Shown here: positions 1 to 11,018 of the stretch, in pieces
How the letters are laid out: each line of letters opens with the position of its first letter
How positions within the stretch are numbered: the stretch's first letter is position 1
Assembly (NCBI RefSeq): GCF_019710575.1
Contig: NZ_JAHWFK010000001.1
Location: forward strand, 558,001-622,000
From: Paractinoplanes polyasparticus
GTDB lineage: Bacteria > Actinomycetota > Actinomycetes > Mycobacteriales > Micromonosporaceae
Reading direction: 5' to 3'
Length of the DNA stretch: 64,000 bases
Position numbers and translations under genes: made by a program
Notes under the pieces: model-generated
Told to the model about the DNA's origin: nothing
The model's database searches: none
The model's input: the letters and a program-made list of their open reading frames with translations, nothing else

Positions 1-1
1 G

Positions 2-250
2 CTGGCCTACTTCGGCGAGCACTACGCCGCCCCCTGCGGCAACTGCGACAACGACGACGCCCCGCCCCCGGGTCCGTCGTGGTCACCGGCAACCGGCGAC
101 GGCACGCGCGTCACCCACAAGTACTGGGGTTCCGGCCTGCTGCTGGCCCGCGACGACCACGAGCTCTCGGTGCTGTTCGACTCGGTCGGCTACCGCCACC
201 TGACCCCCGCGGTGCTCACCAACGGCCTGCTCACCATCGACCAGGACTAG
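2..250 (+). CDS. RecQ-family ATP-dependent DNA helicase, C-terminal fragment
   Basis: Only the last 82 residues are present; the gene begins upstream of the window. The reading frame opens at base 2 and stops with TAG at 248-250. Near the start it shows YFGEHYAAPCGNCDN, which matches the zinc-binding Cys motif (CGNCDNC) found after the helicase core in RecQ proteins. Here the last Cys of that motif is replaced (CDNDD). The following residues (THKYWGSGLLLARDDHELSVLF) resemble the short C-terminal extension seen in actinobacterial RecQ-like helicases. RecQ enzymes unwind DNA 3'-5' during recombination and repair. The 3' end overlaps the convergent MFS gene by about 20 bases. The family call rests on a short motif, so it is probable rather than certain. 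Confidence 0.65.
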   Translation: MAYFGEHYAAPCGNCDNDDAPPPGPSWSPATGDGTRVTHKYWGSGLLLARDDHELSVLFDSVGYRHLTPAVLTNGLLTIDQD

Positions 251-1406
251 GGACCAGAGCCCCGCGGCGGCCGACGGCCCACACCGCCAGGGCGAAGGCG
301 GACGCGGCCAGGCCGGCCACGCAGACGGCGACCCAGCCGCCGGCCGACCACAGCAGGGTGGCCGTCGCCGAACCGGCCGCGCCGCCGAGGAAGTTGCTGG
401 TGACATAGACGGTGTTGAGCCGGCTGCGGGCCCCCGGCGCCAGCGCGAACAGCCGCGTCTGGTTGAGGATGCCGATGGTCTGCGCCGCCGCGTCGAGCAG
501 CACGACGGCGATCACGATGGCCACGACGGAGTTCCGGCCGGCCAGCGCGAGCCCGAAAGCCACCAGCAGCAGGGCCCACGCCACGCCGGTGGCCGGCAGT
601 GACAGCCCGCGGTCGTGCAACCGCCCGGCGCGCTGGGCGGCGAGCGCGCCCGCCAGCCCGGCTATCCCGAACAACCCGATGGCCTGCACCGAATAGTGAT
701 AGGGCGGGCTGCTCAGCAGGAACGTCAGCGCCGTCCAGAACATGGTGAAGGCGCCGAATGCCGTCGCCGCCAGCACCACGGTCCACCGGGCGGTCCGTTC
801 CCGCCGCAGCACCTGACCGACGGACGCGATCAGGCTCCGGTACGGAATGTGCTCACGCGCCGGCAGCACGGGGATGCGCCGCGACAGCACCACCGCCGAG
901 CCGACGGCGATCAGCGCCGCGATCACATAGATGGCCCGCCACCCCGCCACTCCGGCCACCAGCCCCGCCACCGTACGGGAGATCAGGATGCCGACCAGAA
1001 TCCCCGAGATCACCGTGCCGACCACATGACCTCGATCGGCGTCGTCAGCCAGGTCCCCGGCCAGCGGCGCGAGGATCTGCCCGGACACGGCGGTCACCCC
1101 GAGCAGAACCAGCGCACCCGTCAGCAGCCCCAGCGAAGGAGCCACGGCACACAGAAGCGCGGCGCCGGCCGAGCACAACAGAATGGTCCGCACGAGACGG
1201 CGCCGTTCGACGACGTCGCCCAGCGGCACCAGGAACAGGATGCCCGCGGCGTATCCGAGCTGCGTCGCGGTGATCAGCCACCCGGCCGCGGCCGGCCCGG
1301 CGTTCACATCGTCGGCGATCAGGTCGAGCAGCGGTTGCGACCAGTAGAGATTCGCCACGGCCGCCCCCGCGGCCACAGCGAACAGAAGCGTGAGCCGACG
1401 TGTCAT
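231..1406 (-). CDS. MFS transporter, drug-efflux type
   Basis: A protein of 391 residues made almost wholly of hydrophobic helices, as expected for a 12-helix major facilitator. The N-terminus (VANLYWSQPLLDLIADD) and the loop between helices 2 and 3 (PLGDVVERRR, the MFS motif A region) are typical of DHA1-like efflux permeases of the YfcJ/arabinose-efflux type. It would sit in the cytoplasmic membrane and export a small molecule using the proton gradient; the substrate is unknown. The longest frame starts at a TTG two codons upstream (1412), but ATG at 1406 gives the usual short N-terminus. It is divergent from glgE with about 97 bases between them, and its 3' end slightly overlaps the RecQ fragment. 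Confidence 0.88.
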   Translation of the reverse strand: MTRRLTLLFAVAAGAAVANLYWSQPLLDLIADDVNAGPAAAGWLITATQLGYAAGILFLVPLGDVVERRRLVRTILLCSAGAALLCAVAPSLGLLTGALVLLGVTAVSGQILAPLAGDLADDADRGHVVGTVISGILVGILISRTVAGLVAGVAGWRAIYVIAALIAVGSAVVLSRRIPVLPAREHIPYRSLIASVGQVLRRERTARWTVVLAATAFGAFTMFWTALTFLLSSPPYHYSVQAIGLFGIAGLAGALAAQRAGRLHDRGLSLPATGVAWALLLVAFGLALAGRNSVVAIVIAVVLLDAAAQTIGILNQTRLFALAPGARSRLNTVYVTSNFLGGAAGSATATLLWSAGGWVAVCVAGLAASAFALAVWAVGRRGALVPSPGRW

Positions 1407-1503
1407 GATCAAGGCTTACCCCACAGCCGACGGACTCCTACCGTTGGCCGGAGCTTCGGCTGCCTGCCGAGCGCGAGGCCGCGGGAGCCGTTAGCGTCGG
1501 GTC

Positions 1504-3495
<1,992 letters not shown>

Positions 3496-3505
3496 GCGGT
3501 CCGCC

Positions 3506-3973
3506 TCACCATTCGGGGCCACGGGCCAGGCGGACCGGCCCTTTCGCGGACGTCACGTCGACGTCGGCGCCGCCCTGCCGGACGGCGATGACTCCCGCGC
3601 GCGACAGTTCGGCGGCCACCTCGCGCGCCGCATCCATCAGGTCACGCCACGACTCGCCGCCGGCGACCCGGGCCGCGTCACTCGGGCAGATGGTGGCCTC
3701 GGGTCGGCGGTGCCGCAACAGGGCGCGCATCGCTGCCGCCAGTCGCACGCGCTGCCCGCCGGGCGTCGGCTCCCACCAGGGGTCGCCCCTCTCCCCCAGC
3801 GCCACCTTGGCGTCCTGCACGCGAGGCCGGGCCGTCTCGGGGTCGCTGCGCACGAGGCGGCGAGCAGCCATCAGCTCGTTCACCAATTCCTGTCGCAACG
3901 GCCCGGGGATGGCCGGGTCCGTGGCCCGCCACCGCCGGCCGGACACGATCAGGTATCGCCCGTCCGCCGTCAT
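3506..3973 (-). CDS. DUF3253 domain protein
   Basis: A 155-residue soluble protein with no signal peptide. The first part (DGRYLIVSGRRWRATDPAIP ... VQDAKVALGERGDPWWE) and the C-terminal half (VRLAAAMRALLRHRRPEATICPSDAARVAG, about residues 80-150) match the DUF3253 family as I know it, which is common in actinobacteria and has no assigned reaction. The DUF3253 part has the feel of a winged-helix fold. The ATG at 3973 is preceded by GAGGA, a suitable ribosome binding site. The gene ends 10 bases from the end of glgE and is convergent with it. It follows the alpha-amylase gene on the same strand after about 53 bases, so the two could be co-transcribed, though no functional link is evident. Confidence 0.8.
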   Translation of the reverse strand: MTADGRYLIVSGRRWRATDPAIPGPLRQELVNELMAARRLVRSDPETARPRVQDAKVALGERGDPWWEPTPGGQRVRLAAAMRALLRHRRPEATICPSDAARVAGGESWRDLMDAAREVAAELSRAGVIAVRQGGADVDVTSAKGPVRLARGPEW

Positions 3974-4026
3974 CGTTCGGTCCTCGCCCGGTTCCACCGG
4001 ACCATTCTCGTCCACTCGGACAGCGT

Positions 4027-5808
4027 TCAGCCGTACACCACGAAGCCCGCGGCGGGCACAGTCACCTCGACGGCCTTGCCGTTGCGGGGCTCGATGGGCA
4101 GCTGCGAGCCCTCCTGTCCCGGGTCCGTGCTGAACAGGCAGGTCAGCTTGCCGCCCGCCGGGTCCAGGTCGGCGTCGATGGTCACCCAGGCCGTGCGGGG
4201 CTGGTCCGGATCCGTGTTGATGGCCGCCACCACCTCGGCGCCGGCGAACAGGCGGGACCACGCCAGCACCGACCGCATCTCGCCGCCGAACAGCTGCGGG
4301 TAGCCGAAGTCCACCCCGTTGCCGGAGATCGGGCGCAGGTACTGCCGGCCCCGGCGCAGGGCCGGCAGGCGGCGGCGCAGGGCGAGGATGCGCGCGACCT
4401 GGGCGTACGTCCGGCTGTTCTCGTCGAAGCAGTGGGCGCCCCGGCTGCGGAAGGCGCCGAACTCGCCGCCGAACATCGCCTCGCGCAGGTAGCGGTCGTT
4501 GGGGCCGCTGCCGTCGAGACCCTGTTCGCTGCCGTAGTACAGGCACGGGATGCCGAGCGTGGCGGCGTTGAACGCGATCGCCGCCACGCCGAGCTTCCGG
4601 CCCGGATCGTCGGCCGCGAACCGGGCTTTGCTCGCGCCCTTGCGCACCTGGTCGTGGTCGTCGAACGCGGTCACCACCCGGTTGCGGAACCAGGTGTGCG
4701 AGTCCTTGCCCAGCTGGAGCGAGTCGCGGAACAGGCCGAAGTACTCGCGCGGGTCACGGAAGCCCTTGACCAGCCATTCCATCTGGTCCTGGACGTCGGC
4801 CAGGCCGAGCGCGGCGTCCATCCCGACCTGCTCGAGCGTCCGGTACGCGAACTCGCGAGAGCCCGTGATCTCGGCGATCAGATAGAAGTTCTCCTTGCCG
4901 AGCGACTGCGCGAACTCGTGAACGGCCGAGGTGAAGTACCGGGCCGCCCCGGGGTCCATGTGTTTCACCGTGTCGACGCGGAAGCCGTCGAGGTCGGCGT
5001 AGGCGATCCAGTACTGGTAGACCCGGGTCAGCGCCCGCAGCGCCGGCGACGGCCGGTAGCCGTCAGTCGGGCCGGAGCCGAGCGCGATGTCCTTCAGGCC
5101 CTCGAAGTCGCCCTCGAGGTATTCCGGGTACCAGTCCCAGTTGTCGATCCGGCCCTTGGCGGTGAAGGTGCCGGGATCCTGCAGCTCGGCCGGCCACACC
5201 GCGGCGTCCGGGCCGGCGGCCGCGTCGACGGGGCCGAACGGCAATGTGGGCGCCCGATCGGCGTCGCGGAACCCGGCCACCGCGTGCGGCCGGCCGTCCC
5301 AGCGGACGTCCCCGTCCTCGTACGCGAAGACGTCGCCCGCGTGGTTGAGCACCACGTCGAGGATGACGCGGATGCCCATCCCGTGCGCCTCGGCGACCAG
5401 GTCACGCAGCTCGTCGGCCCGGCCGAAGTGCGGGTCGACCTCGAGGAAGTTCTGCGTGGCGTAGCCGTGGTAGCTGTTCGTGCGCGGCGCCTGCTTGAGG
5501 ATCGGGCTGATCCAGACCGCGGTCACGCCGAGCCGGCTCAGGTATCCGAGCCTGCCCCGCAGACCGGCCAGCGTGCCCCCGGCCCATTCGGTGCCGGCCC
5601 GCTGCCACTGTTGCTTGCTTTCCTCCGTACGCCAGGCGCTGTCCCGGTCGGCGTCGGTGAGCATCGGCGTCGTGTCGTCTCCGTCGGCGAACCGGTCGAG
5701 CATCAGGAAGTAGAGGACCTCGTCCTCCCAGGCGGCCGGCGACGGATGGAACGCGCGGTCGCCGATCAGCCGGTCGAAGTCGATGTCGGAGACCCGTCGG
5801 AAGCTCAT
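4027..5808 (-). CDS. GH13 alpha-amylase family protein
   Basis: A 593-residue (beta/alpha)8-barrel glycoside hydrolase. The four GH13 regions are present: DVVLNHAGD, DGFRVDTVKH (nucleophile Asp279), FYLIAEITGS (acid Glu313) and FDDHDQ (Asp386). No signal peptide is visible (MSFRRVSDIDFDRLIGD), so it is probably cytoplasmic and acts on stored alpha-glucan or maltodextrin. The C-terminal 90 residues form the usual all-beta domain. A start six codons upstream (5826) is possible, but ATG 5808 gives a clean N-terminus. It lies downstream of the penicillin-binding protein gene, with a hairpin (5822-5851) in the gap, and is convergent with glgE. Exact specificity (amylase, maltogenic or transferase) cannot be read from the motifs. 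Confidence 0.88.
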   Translation of the reverse strand: MSFRRVSDIDFDRLIGDRAFHPSPAAWEDEVLYFLMLDRFADGDDTTPMLTDADRDSAWRTEESKQQWQRAGTEWAGGTLAGLRGRLGYLSRLGVTAVWISPILKQAPRTNSYHGYATQNFLEVDPHFGRADELRDLVAEAHGMGIRVILDVVLNHAGDVFAYEDGDVRWDGRPHAVAGFRDADRAPTLPFGPVDAAAGPDAAVWPAELQDPGTFTAKGRIDNWDWYPEYLEGDFEGLKDIALGSGPTDGYRPSPALRALTRVYQYWIAYADLDGFRVDTVKHMDPGAARYFTSAVHEFAQSLGKENFYLIAEITGSREFAYRTLEQVGMDAALGLADVQDQMEWLVKGFRDPREYFGLFRDSLQLGKDSHTWFRNRVVTAFDDHDQVRKGASKARFAADDPGRKLGVAAIAFNAATLGIPCLYYGSEQGLDGSGPNDRYLREAMFGGEFGAFRSRGAHCFDENSRTYAQVARILALRRRLPALRRGRQYLRPISGNGVDFGYPQLFGGEMRSVLAWSRLFAGAEVVAAINTDPDQPRTAWVTIDADLDPAGGKLTCLFSTDPGQEGSQLPIEPRNGKAVEVTVPAAGFVVYG

Positions 5809-5821
5809 GACGCCATCCAAG

Positions 5822-5851
5822 TGCACCCGGCGATCGACCTCACCGGGTGCA
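5822..5851 (-). terminator. Hairpin between PBP and alpha-amylase genes
   Basis: A 9-bp perfect stem (TGCACCCGG / CCGGGTGCA) with a 12-base loop lies just after the stop codon of the penicillin-binding protein gene. There is no run of T after it on the minus strand, so it may be a weak or factor-dependent terminator, or only an mRNA-stabilising hairpin. Confidence 0.4.
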
Positions 5852-5866
5852 TCCCAGATCCGACAG

Positions 5867-8002
5867 CTACTCGCCGGGCTTCTTGAACTCCTGACGCTCC
5901 GCGCCCTCCATGTAGTCGGCGAGCGTGCGGTAGACGACCGGGTTGATGATGTTGTGGCTCATGCGGTCGGTGTGGTTGGCCCAGTCGGGGTTGACCAGAT
6001 AGCCGGCCACGACCATGCTGCGCGTGCCGACCACCAGCGACGCTGTCTTGTCGGCGTCGGTGGTGCCGGTCTTGCCGAACACCGGGTGACCGATCGTGCG
6101 GTAGGCGTCGGGCTCGGTGGCGCCGGCGCAGTTGCCCAGCTGGGCGCGGTCGCCGACCGGGCAGCGGGCCGCGTCGAGCGCCTTGCGGGCCACGTCGGCG
6201 TCGGTGACCCGCCGGCAGGACGGTTGCCCGGCCTTCACCTTGGAGCCGTCGGCCGCGGTGATCTGCCTGATCGGCGTCGGCGTGCAGTACATGCCGTCGC
6301 CGGCCAGGGTGGCGTACGCGTTGGCGATGTCCAGCGGCGTCGAGGTGGTGACGCCCAGGGTGAACGCGCCGAAGTCGTGCGCGGCTTCGGGGGTGTCGAC
6401 CAGATCGCGTTCGCTCTGCGAGCGGAACTGCATGCCGAACCGCTTGGCCACGTCGACGACCTTCTCGGCGCCGACCTGTTCCTGCAGCGGCACGAAGTAG
6501 GTGTTGACCGACTTGCCGAAGCCGGTCCACATGTTGAAGGTGCCCTTCTCGTTGGGCGAGGCGTTGCTCGGGCAGTAGAACGTCGTGCCCGGGCACGCGG
6601 CCGGCGCGCCGGCCGCGATCGGGTAGCTCGACTTGTAGGTCGATCCCGAGGTGATCTGGTGGTCGAGCTCGAAGCCGTTCTCGAGCGCGGCCACCATGGT
6701 GAACATCTTGAACACCGAGCCGGCCTGGTAGCCGTTGATGTCGCCGCCACCGGTGATGATCGGGTTGGTGGTGTTCGGGTACGTGGCCCGGGCCCCGGCC
6801 CTGCGCGCCTGCGGGTTCGAGCTCTTGGGGTTCGTACCGTCGTCGAGTTTGAACTTGCGGTTGGCCGCCAGCGACTTGACGTGGCCGGTGCCGGGCTCGA
6901 TCCCGGCGATCAGAGCGGCGTTCTTGTTGTCGTCGTCGATCTTCCTGGTGATCTCTTTGCGGGCCGCGGTCTGCGCCTTGATGTCGAGCGACGTGACGAT
7001 CGTGTAGCCGCCGGTCTTGAGCTGGCGCTCCCGCTCGTACGCGTTGGCCCCGAACGCCTTCTGCTCCATCCACCAGCGGTAGAAGTAGTCGCAGAAGAAG
7101 CCCCAGCTGTTGACCGACACCGAGGTGCAGCCGTTGCCGGGCCGGTTGGCGGTGCGCTTGAGCTTCGTCTTTTTGGCCGCGTCGCCCTCGGCCTTGGTGA
7201 TCTGCTTGAGGGCGACCATGTTGTCGATGATGTAGTTGCGCCGGTCGAGCGCCTGCGGGTAGCCGGTCTTGGTGGTCGGGTCGAACGCCGACGGCGCCTT
7301 CACCATGCCGGCCAGCAGCGCGGCCTCGGCGATGGTCAGGTTCTTGGGCGACTTGTTGAAGTAGACCTGGCTGCCGGCGTAGACGCCGTACGCGCCGTTG
7401 CCGTACGGCGCGAGGTTCAGGTAGCGCCGGAGGATCTCCTTCTTGTCGAGGTCCTTCTCGATCTGCAGCGCGTACTTGATCTCGGCGATCTTCCGCTCGG
7501 GGCTGTCCTTGGTCGCGTCGATCGCCTCCTGCGGCGTCTTCGCGCCGTACGCCTGGGCCATGCGCACGTACTGCATGGTCAGCGTCGAGGCGCCCTGCTG
7601 CGACCCGCCCTGGCTGTTGTTGACGAACGCGCGGGCGATGCCCTTCACGTCGACGCCGTTGTGCTCGTAGAACTTGTGGTCCTCGGCGGCGACGATGGCG
7701 TTCTGCATGTTCTGGCTGATCTGGCTCAGCGGCGCGTCGCTGCGGAACTCGTCGTAGAGGACGGCGATCTGCGTCTTGCCGTCGCTCGCGAAGACCCGCG
7801 TCACCTGCGGGGCGGACTGCTGCTCGATCGTGCTCGGCATCGCGGCGAAGCCCTCGGCGCCGGCCTTGGCCACCAGGCCGCCGAGCGCGACGGCCGGGAA
7901 CGAGGCGGCGGAAACCACCACGGCGGTCAGCAGGCCGCACGTGAGCAGCAGCCCGGCCTTGCCGGCGAACGATCGATTCTTCATCCGGTCACCCACAGTC
8001 AC
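5867..8002 (-). CDS. Class A penicillin-binding protein (glycosyltransferase/transpeptidase)
   Basis: A bifunctional cell-wall synthase of about 711 residues. One N-terminal membrane anchor (about residues 12-46) is followed by a GT51 glycosyltransferase domain with EDHKFYEHNGVD (catalytic Glu107) and GASTLTMQ. The transpeptidase domain carries SVFK (Ser429, Lys432), SVN and KTGT (from Lys644). It polymerises and cross-links peptidoglycan outside the membrane. There is no PASTA tail. About eight cysteines lie in the exported part, which is unusual and could form disulfides. Start is uncertain: GTG 8002 has GGAG four bases upstream, while ATG 7984 has GGGTGA four bases upstream; the difference is six residues. 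The gene is divergent from an alpha/beta hydrolase across a 250-base gap. Confidence 0.93.
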   Translation of the reverse strand: MTVGDRMKNRSFAGKAGLLLTCGLLTAVVVSAASFPAVALGGLVAKAGAEGFAAMPSTIEQQSAPQVTRVFASDGKTQIAVLYDEFRSDAPLSQISQNMQNAIVAAEDHKFYEHNGVDVKGIARAFVNNSQGGSQQGASTLTMQYVRMAQAYGAKTPQEAIDATKDSPERKIAEIKYALQIEKDLDKKEILRRYLNLAPYGNGAYGVYAGSQVYFNKSPKNLTIAEAALLAGMVKAPSAFDPTTKTGYPQALDRRNYIIDNMVALKQITKAEGDAAKKTKLKRTANRPGNGCTSVSVNSWGFFCDYFYRWWMEQKAFGANAYERERQLKTGGYTIVTSLDIKAQTAARKEITRKIDDDNKNAALIAGIEPGTGHVKSLAANRKFKLDDGTNPKSSNPQARRAGARATYPNTTNPIITGGGDINGYQAGSVFKMFTMVAALENGFELDHQITSGSTYKSSYPIAAGAPAACPGTTFYCPSNASPNEKGTFNMWTGFGKSVNTYFVPLQEQVGAEKVVDVAKRFGMQFRSQSERDLVDTPEAAHDFGAFTLGVTTSTPLDIANAYATLAGDGMYCTPTPIRQITAADGSKVKAGQPSCRRVTDADVARKALDAARCPVGDRAQLGNCAGATEPDAYRTIGHPVFGKTGTTDADKTASLVVGTRSMVVAGYLVNPDWANHTDRMSHNIINPVVYRTLADYMEGAERQEFKKPGE

Positions 8003-8252
8003 GGATCTCCAGACACCTTTCTCGTCGATGAATCGCCCCGGCGAATCGGGAAGCGCCGCAGCGACTCGGCACAGTACGCCACCCCCGCACGGACCGCCCG
8101 AAAGCGTACGTGATCTTGCTGTCCGCCCCGGCCGCGTGGCTCCGGTACCCGGAACCGGGGGTTACACACACCGCCAATCTCTCAAGAGTGCCTGGCAGTT
8201 GCCTGCGAACCGAATCAACTGATCGTTCAGTGGGGCCGCCTAGCTTGCCCCC

Positions 8253-9050
8253 ATGACGACTCTGACAAGCACGGACGGCACAGAGATCTTCTATAAGGAC
8301 TGGGGCGCGGGGCAGCCGATCGTCTTCAGCCACGGGTGGCCGCTGTCGGCCGACGACTGGGACAACCAGATGCTGTTCTTCCTGGCCCAGGGCTTCCGGG
8401 TGATCGCTCACGACCGGCGCGGGCACGGCCGCTCGGCCCAGGTGTCCGGCGGCCATGACATGGATCACTACGCGGACGATCTGGCCGCCCTGACCGCACA
8501 CCTGGATCTCCGTGACGCGATTCACGTCGGACACTCGGCCGGCGGCGGCGAGGTGGTCCGCTACCTCAGCCGGCACGGCGAGAGCCGCGTCGCCAAGATC
8601 GCCCTGATCAGCTCGATCACGCCCGGGGTGCCGTTGCCGCCCGAGGTCTTCGACGGAATGCGGGCCCAGTTGGCCGCGAACCGCTCGGACTTCTACCGGG
8701 GCGTGGCGTCCGGACCCTTCTACGGCTTCGACCGGCCCGGCGCCGGGCTGTCCGAAGCAGTCGTGCAGAACTGGTGGCGTCAGGGCATGGTGGGGAGCGC
8801 GAAGGCCCAGTACGACTGCATCGCCACTTTCGGCGCCGACTACACCGGGGACCTCGAGAAGATCACCGTCCCGGTGCTGGTGATGCACGGTGACGACGAC
8901 CAGATCGTCCCGTACGCCGGGACCGCGCCTAGGACGGCCGATCTCGTGAGGAACGGCGCCCTGAAGACGTACGCCGGTTTCCCGCACGGCATGCCGACCA
9001 CCCAGGCCGACACCATCAACACCGACCTGCTGGCGTTCATCAGGACCTGA
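8253..9050 (+). CDS. Alpha/beta hydrolase, non-heme chloroperoxidase/arylesterase type
   Basis: A 265-residue cytosolic hydrolase of the cofactor-free haloperoxidase group. It has the HGWPLSADDW oxyanion-hole loop, the nucleophile elbow GHSAGG (Ser95), the acid region HGDDDQIVPY and the catalytic His in GFPHGM near the C-terminus, so the Ser-Asp-His triad is complete. Proteins of this type hydrolyse esters and can make peracids in vitro; the natural substrate is unknown. No clear ribosome binding site is seen before ATG 8253. It is followed after 47 bases by another hydrolase gene on the same strand, possibly in one transcript. Confidence 0.88.
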   Translation: MTTLTSTDGTEIFYKDWGAGQPIVFSHGWPLSADDWDNQMLFFLAQGFRVIAHDRRGHGRSAQVSGGHDMDHYADDLAALTAHLDLRDAIHVGHSAGGGEVVRYLSRHGESRVAKIALISSITPGVPLPPEVFDGMRAQLAANRSDFYRGVASGPFYGFDRPGAGLSEAVVQNWWRQGMVGSAKAQYDCIATFGADYTGDLEKITVPVLVMHGDDDQIVPYAGTAPRTADLVRNGALKTYAGFPHGMPTTQADTINTDLLAFIRT

Positions 9051-9097
9051 CGCGGACCGGCATGCGGATGCCGACCGGTGCGGCAGACTGGTCATTC

Positions 9098-9841
9098 ATG
9101 CGCCACTACTCCGTAGAGCTGGAAGCTTCGAACGGTGCGAGCGGGACCGTGGCTGCCTACGGTCACTGGGGCCGGCCGATGATCGTGTTTCCCACCGAGG
9201 GCGGCAACGCGTGGGAGTGGGCCGCGAACGGCATGGTGGAAACCGTCGAGCCGCTGATCGAGGCCGGGCGGCTCAAGCTGTACTGCGTCGACTCGTTCGA
9301 CGCGGGCACGTGGTCGGCCCACCACCTGCCGCTCGAGGAACGGGCGCGGATGCACGCGGGCTACGAGACCTGGATCCTGGAGAGCGTCGTGCCGCACGTG
9401 CGCGCCGACAGCGGCGACGAGACGGAGCTCGGCGCGATCGGGTGCTCGCTGGGCGCGTACCACGCCTTGAACTTCGCCTTCCGCCGAGCCGACCTGTTTC
9501 CGACGGCACTGTGCTTCTCGGGGAACTACGACCCGGGCACCTGGAACGGCTGGGGCGAACGGGGCGACGCCGTCTACTTCAACAATCCGGCCGACTACGT
9601 CGCCCACCTGCACGGCGACCACCTGGACTGGCTCCGCGAGCGGCTGTCGATCCTGCTGGTCTGCGGCCAGGGCCAGTGGGAGGACACCACCGGCGCGCTC
9701 GCGTCGACGCCCCGGATGGCCGAACTGCTTGCGGTCAAAGGCATCCGGCACGAGTACGACCTGTGGGGCGCCGACACGCCGCACGACTGGCCGTCGTGGC
9801 GCGCCCAGCTGGCGAAACACATCGATGCCCATCTACCCTGA
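9098..9841 (+). CDS. Esterase-like alpha/beta hydrolase
   Basis: A 247-residue protein of the putative esterase (esterase D/PHB depolymerase-like) family. The N-terminus (MRHYSVELEASNGASGTVAAYG) leads into a beta-sandwich-like start, then a nucleophile elbow GCSLGAYHAL (Ser117), a loop with WGADTPHDWPSWR that supplies the His, and an intervening acidic strand. There is no signal peptide. An in-frame ATG at 9062 would add 12 residues, but the alignment-like start is at 9098. Substrate unknown. It ends just before a strong 30-bp inverted repeat. Confidence 0.78.
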   Translation: MRHYSVELEASNGASGTVAAYGHWGRPMIVFPTEGGNAWEWAANGMVETVEPLIEAGRLKLYCVDSFDAGTWSAHHLPLEERARMHAGYETWILESVVPHVRADSGDETELGAIGCSLGAYHALNFAFRRADLFPTALCFSGNYDPGTWNGWGERGDAVYFNNPADYVAHLHGDHLDWLRERLSILLVCGQGQWEDTTGALASTPRMAELLAVKGIRHEYDLWGADTPHDWPSWRAQLAKHIDAHLP

Positions 9842-9870
9842 GCGGACGATTTCTGAGCCCTGAGACCCTC

Positions 9871-9900
9871 TCCGGTGCGGGCCGCGCGGCCCGCACCGGA
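9871..9900. terminator. Perfect 30-bp inverted repeat after esterase gene
   Basis: Two perfect 15-base arms (left arm TCCGGTGCGGGCCGC) meet with no spacer, giving a GC-rich hairpin between the esterase gene and the aldo/keto reductase gene. The right arm is followed by CGGGCAT with no T-run. It probably ends transcription of the two hydrolase genes, but it could equally be an operator because it lies only 19 bases before the next start. Confidence 0.5.
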
Positions 9901-9918
9901 CGGGCATAGGTTGAGAAC

Positions 9919-10890
9919 ATGGAATACACACGTCTGGGCAGCTCGGGTCTCAAGGTCAGCCGGATCGCGCTCGGGTGCATGAGCTTCGGCCTGCCCGACC
10001 GGGGCACCAACCAGTGGTCCCTCGGCGACGAGGCGGCCGAGCCGCTGTTCCGGCAGGCCATCGAGCTCGGCGTCACGTTCTGGGACACGGCCAACATCTA
10101 CAGCGCCGGCAGCTCCGAGGAGATCGTCGGCCGGGCCCTGCGCAAGTACACCGACCGCGACTCGATCGTGCTGGCCACCAAGGTGTTCTTCGGGCTCCAC
10201 GACGGGCCCGGCGGCTCCGGGCTGTCCCGCAAGGCGATTCTGGAGAACATCGACGCGTCGCTCGCCCGCCTCGGCACCGACTACGTCGACCTGTACCAGA
10301 TCCATCGTTTCGACCCCGAGACCCCGGTCGAGGAGACGATGGAGACGCTGCACGACGTGGTCCGCTCGGGCAAGGTCCGCTATCTCGGCGCCTCGTCCAT
10401 GTGGGCCTGGCAGTTCGCGAAGCTGCAGCACGCGGCCGACCTCGGCGGCTGGACCAGGTTCGTGTCGATGCAGAACCAGTACAGCCTCGTGCAGCGCGAG
10501 GAGGAGCGCGAGATGTTCGGCCTGCTGGCCGACCAAGGCGTCGGCTCGATCCCGTGGAGCCCGCTGGCCAAGGGGCGCCTGGCCCGCCCGTGGGACGAGC
10601 GGAGCACTCAGCGGGCCAAGGTCGACCCGCTGCACGCCCGGTACGAGGGCGATGAGAACAGGCCCATCGTCGAGGCCGTCCGCCGGGTCGCCGAGGCCCG
10701 GGGCGTGCCGATGGCCCAGGTGGCGCTGGCCTGGGTGCTGCACAACCCGGTCGTCGACGCGCCGATCGTCGGCCCCACCAAGCCCCACCACCTGACCGAC
10801 GCGGTCGCGGCCCTCGATCTCGAACTGACCGACGACGAGGTCACTGCACTCGAGGAGCACTACACCCCGCGACTGCCCTCGGGCTACTGA
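9919..10890 (+). CDS. Aldo/keto reductase
   Basis: A 323-residue NADPH-dependent carbonyl reductase with a TIM-barrel fold. The catalytic tetrad is complete: Asp56 and Tyr61 in FWDTANIY, Lys88 in VLATKVFF and His129 in YQIHRFD. The N-terminus MEYTRLGSSGLKVSRIALGCM and the end ALEEHYTPR are typical of the YajO/AKR-type oxidoreductases that act on aldehydes or sugar ketones. It is cytosolic. The gene stands alone between the hairpin at 9871 and the peroxidase gene, so its substrate is not hinted at by context. Confidence 0.92.
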   Translation: MEYTRLGSSGLKVSRIALGCMSFGLPDRGTNQWSLGDEAAEPLFRQAIELGVTFWDTANIYSAGSSEEIVGRALRKYTDRDSIVLATKVFFGLHDGPGGSGLSRKAILENIDASLARLGTDYVDLYQIHRFDPETPVEETMETLHDVVRSGKVRYLGASSMWAWQFAKLQHAADLGGWTRFVSMQNQYSLVQREEEREMFGLLADQGVGSIPWSPLAKGRLARPWDERSTQRAKVDPLHARYEGDENRPIVEAVRRVAEARGVPMAQVALAWVLHNPVVDAPIVGPTKPHHLTDAVAALDLELTDDEVTALEEHYTPRLPSGY

Positions 10891-11018
10891 GGTCCCCGAC
10901 GGCAAGATGACGATAAGTGCAGCTGATCCGTCAGTGTCGGTTTTCTGCCTGCCTCGGGCGCATCGACTACTTAACGTGACCGCAGCCGTCAGTCATCTCG
11001 TCACAGGGGGAAGTGACC

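Noticed and set aside
5783..8113. 776-residue plus-strand open frame opposite the penicillin-binding protein gene
   Set aside because: It is an Arg/Val/Gly-rich antisense shadow caused by high GC at third positions; the minus-strand PBP has all catalytic motifs.
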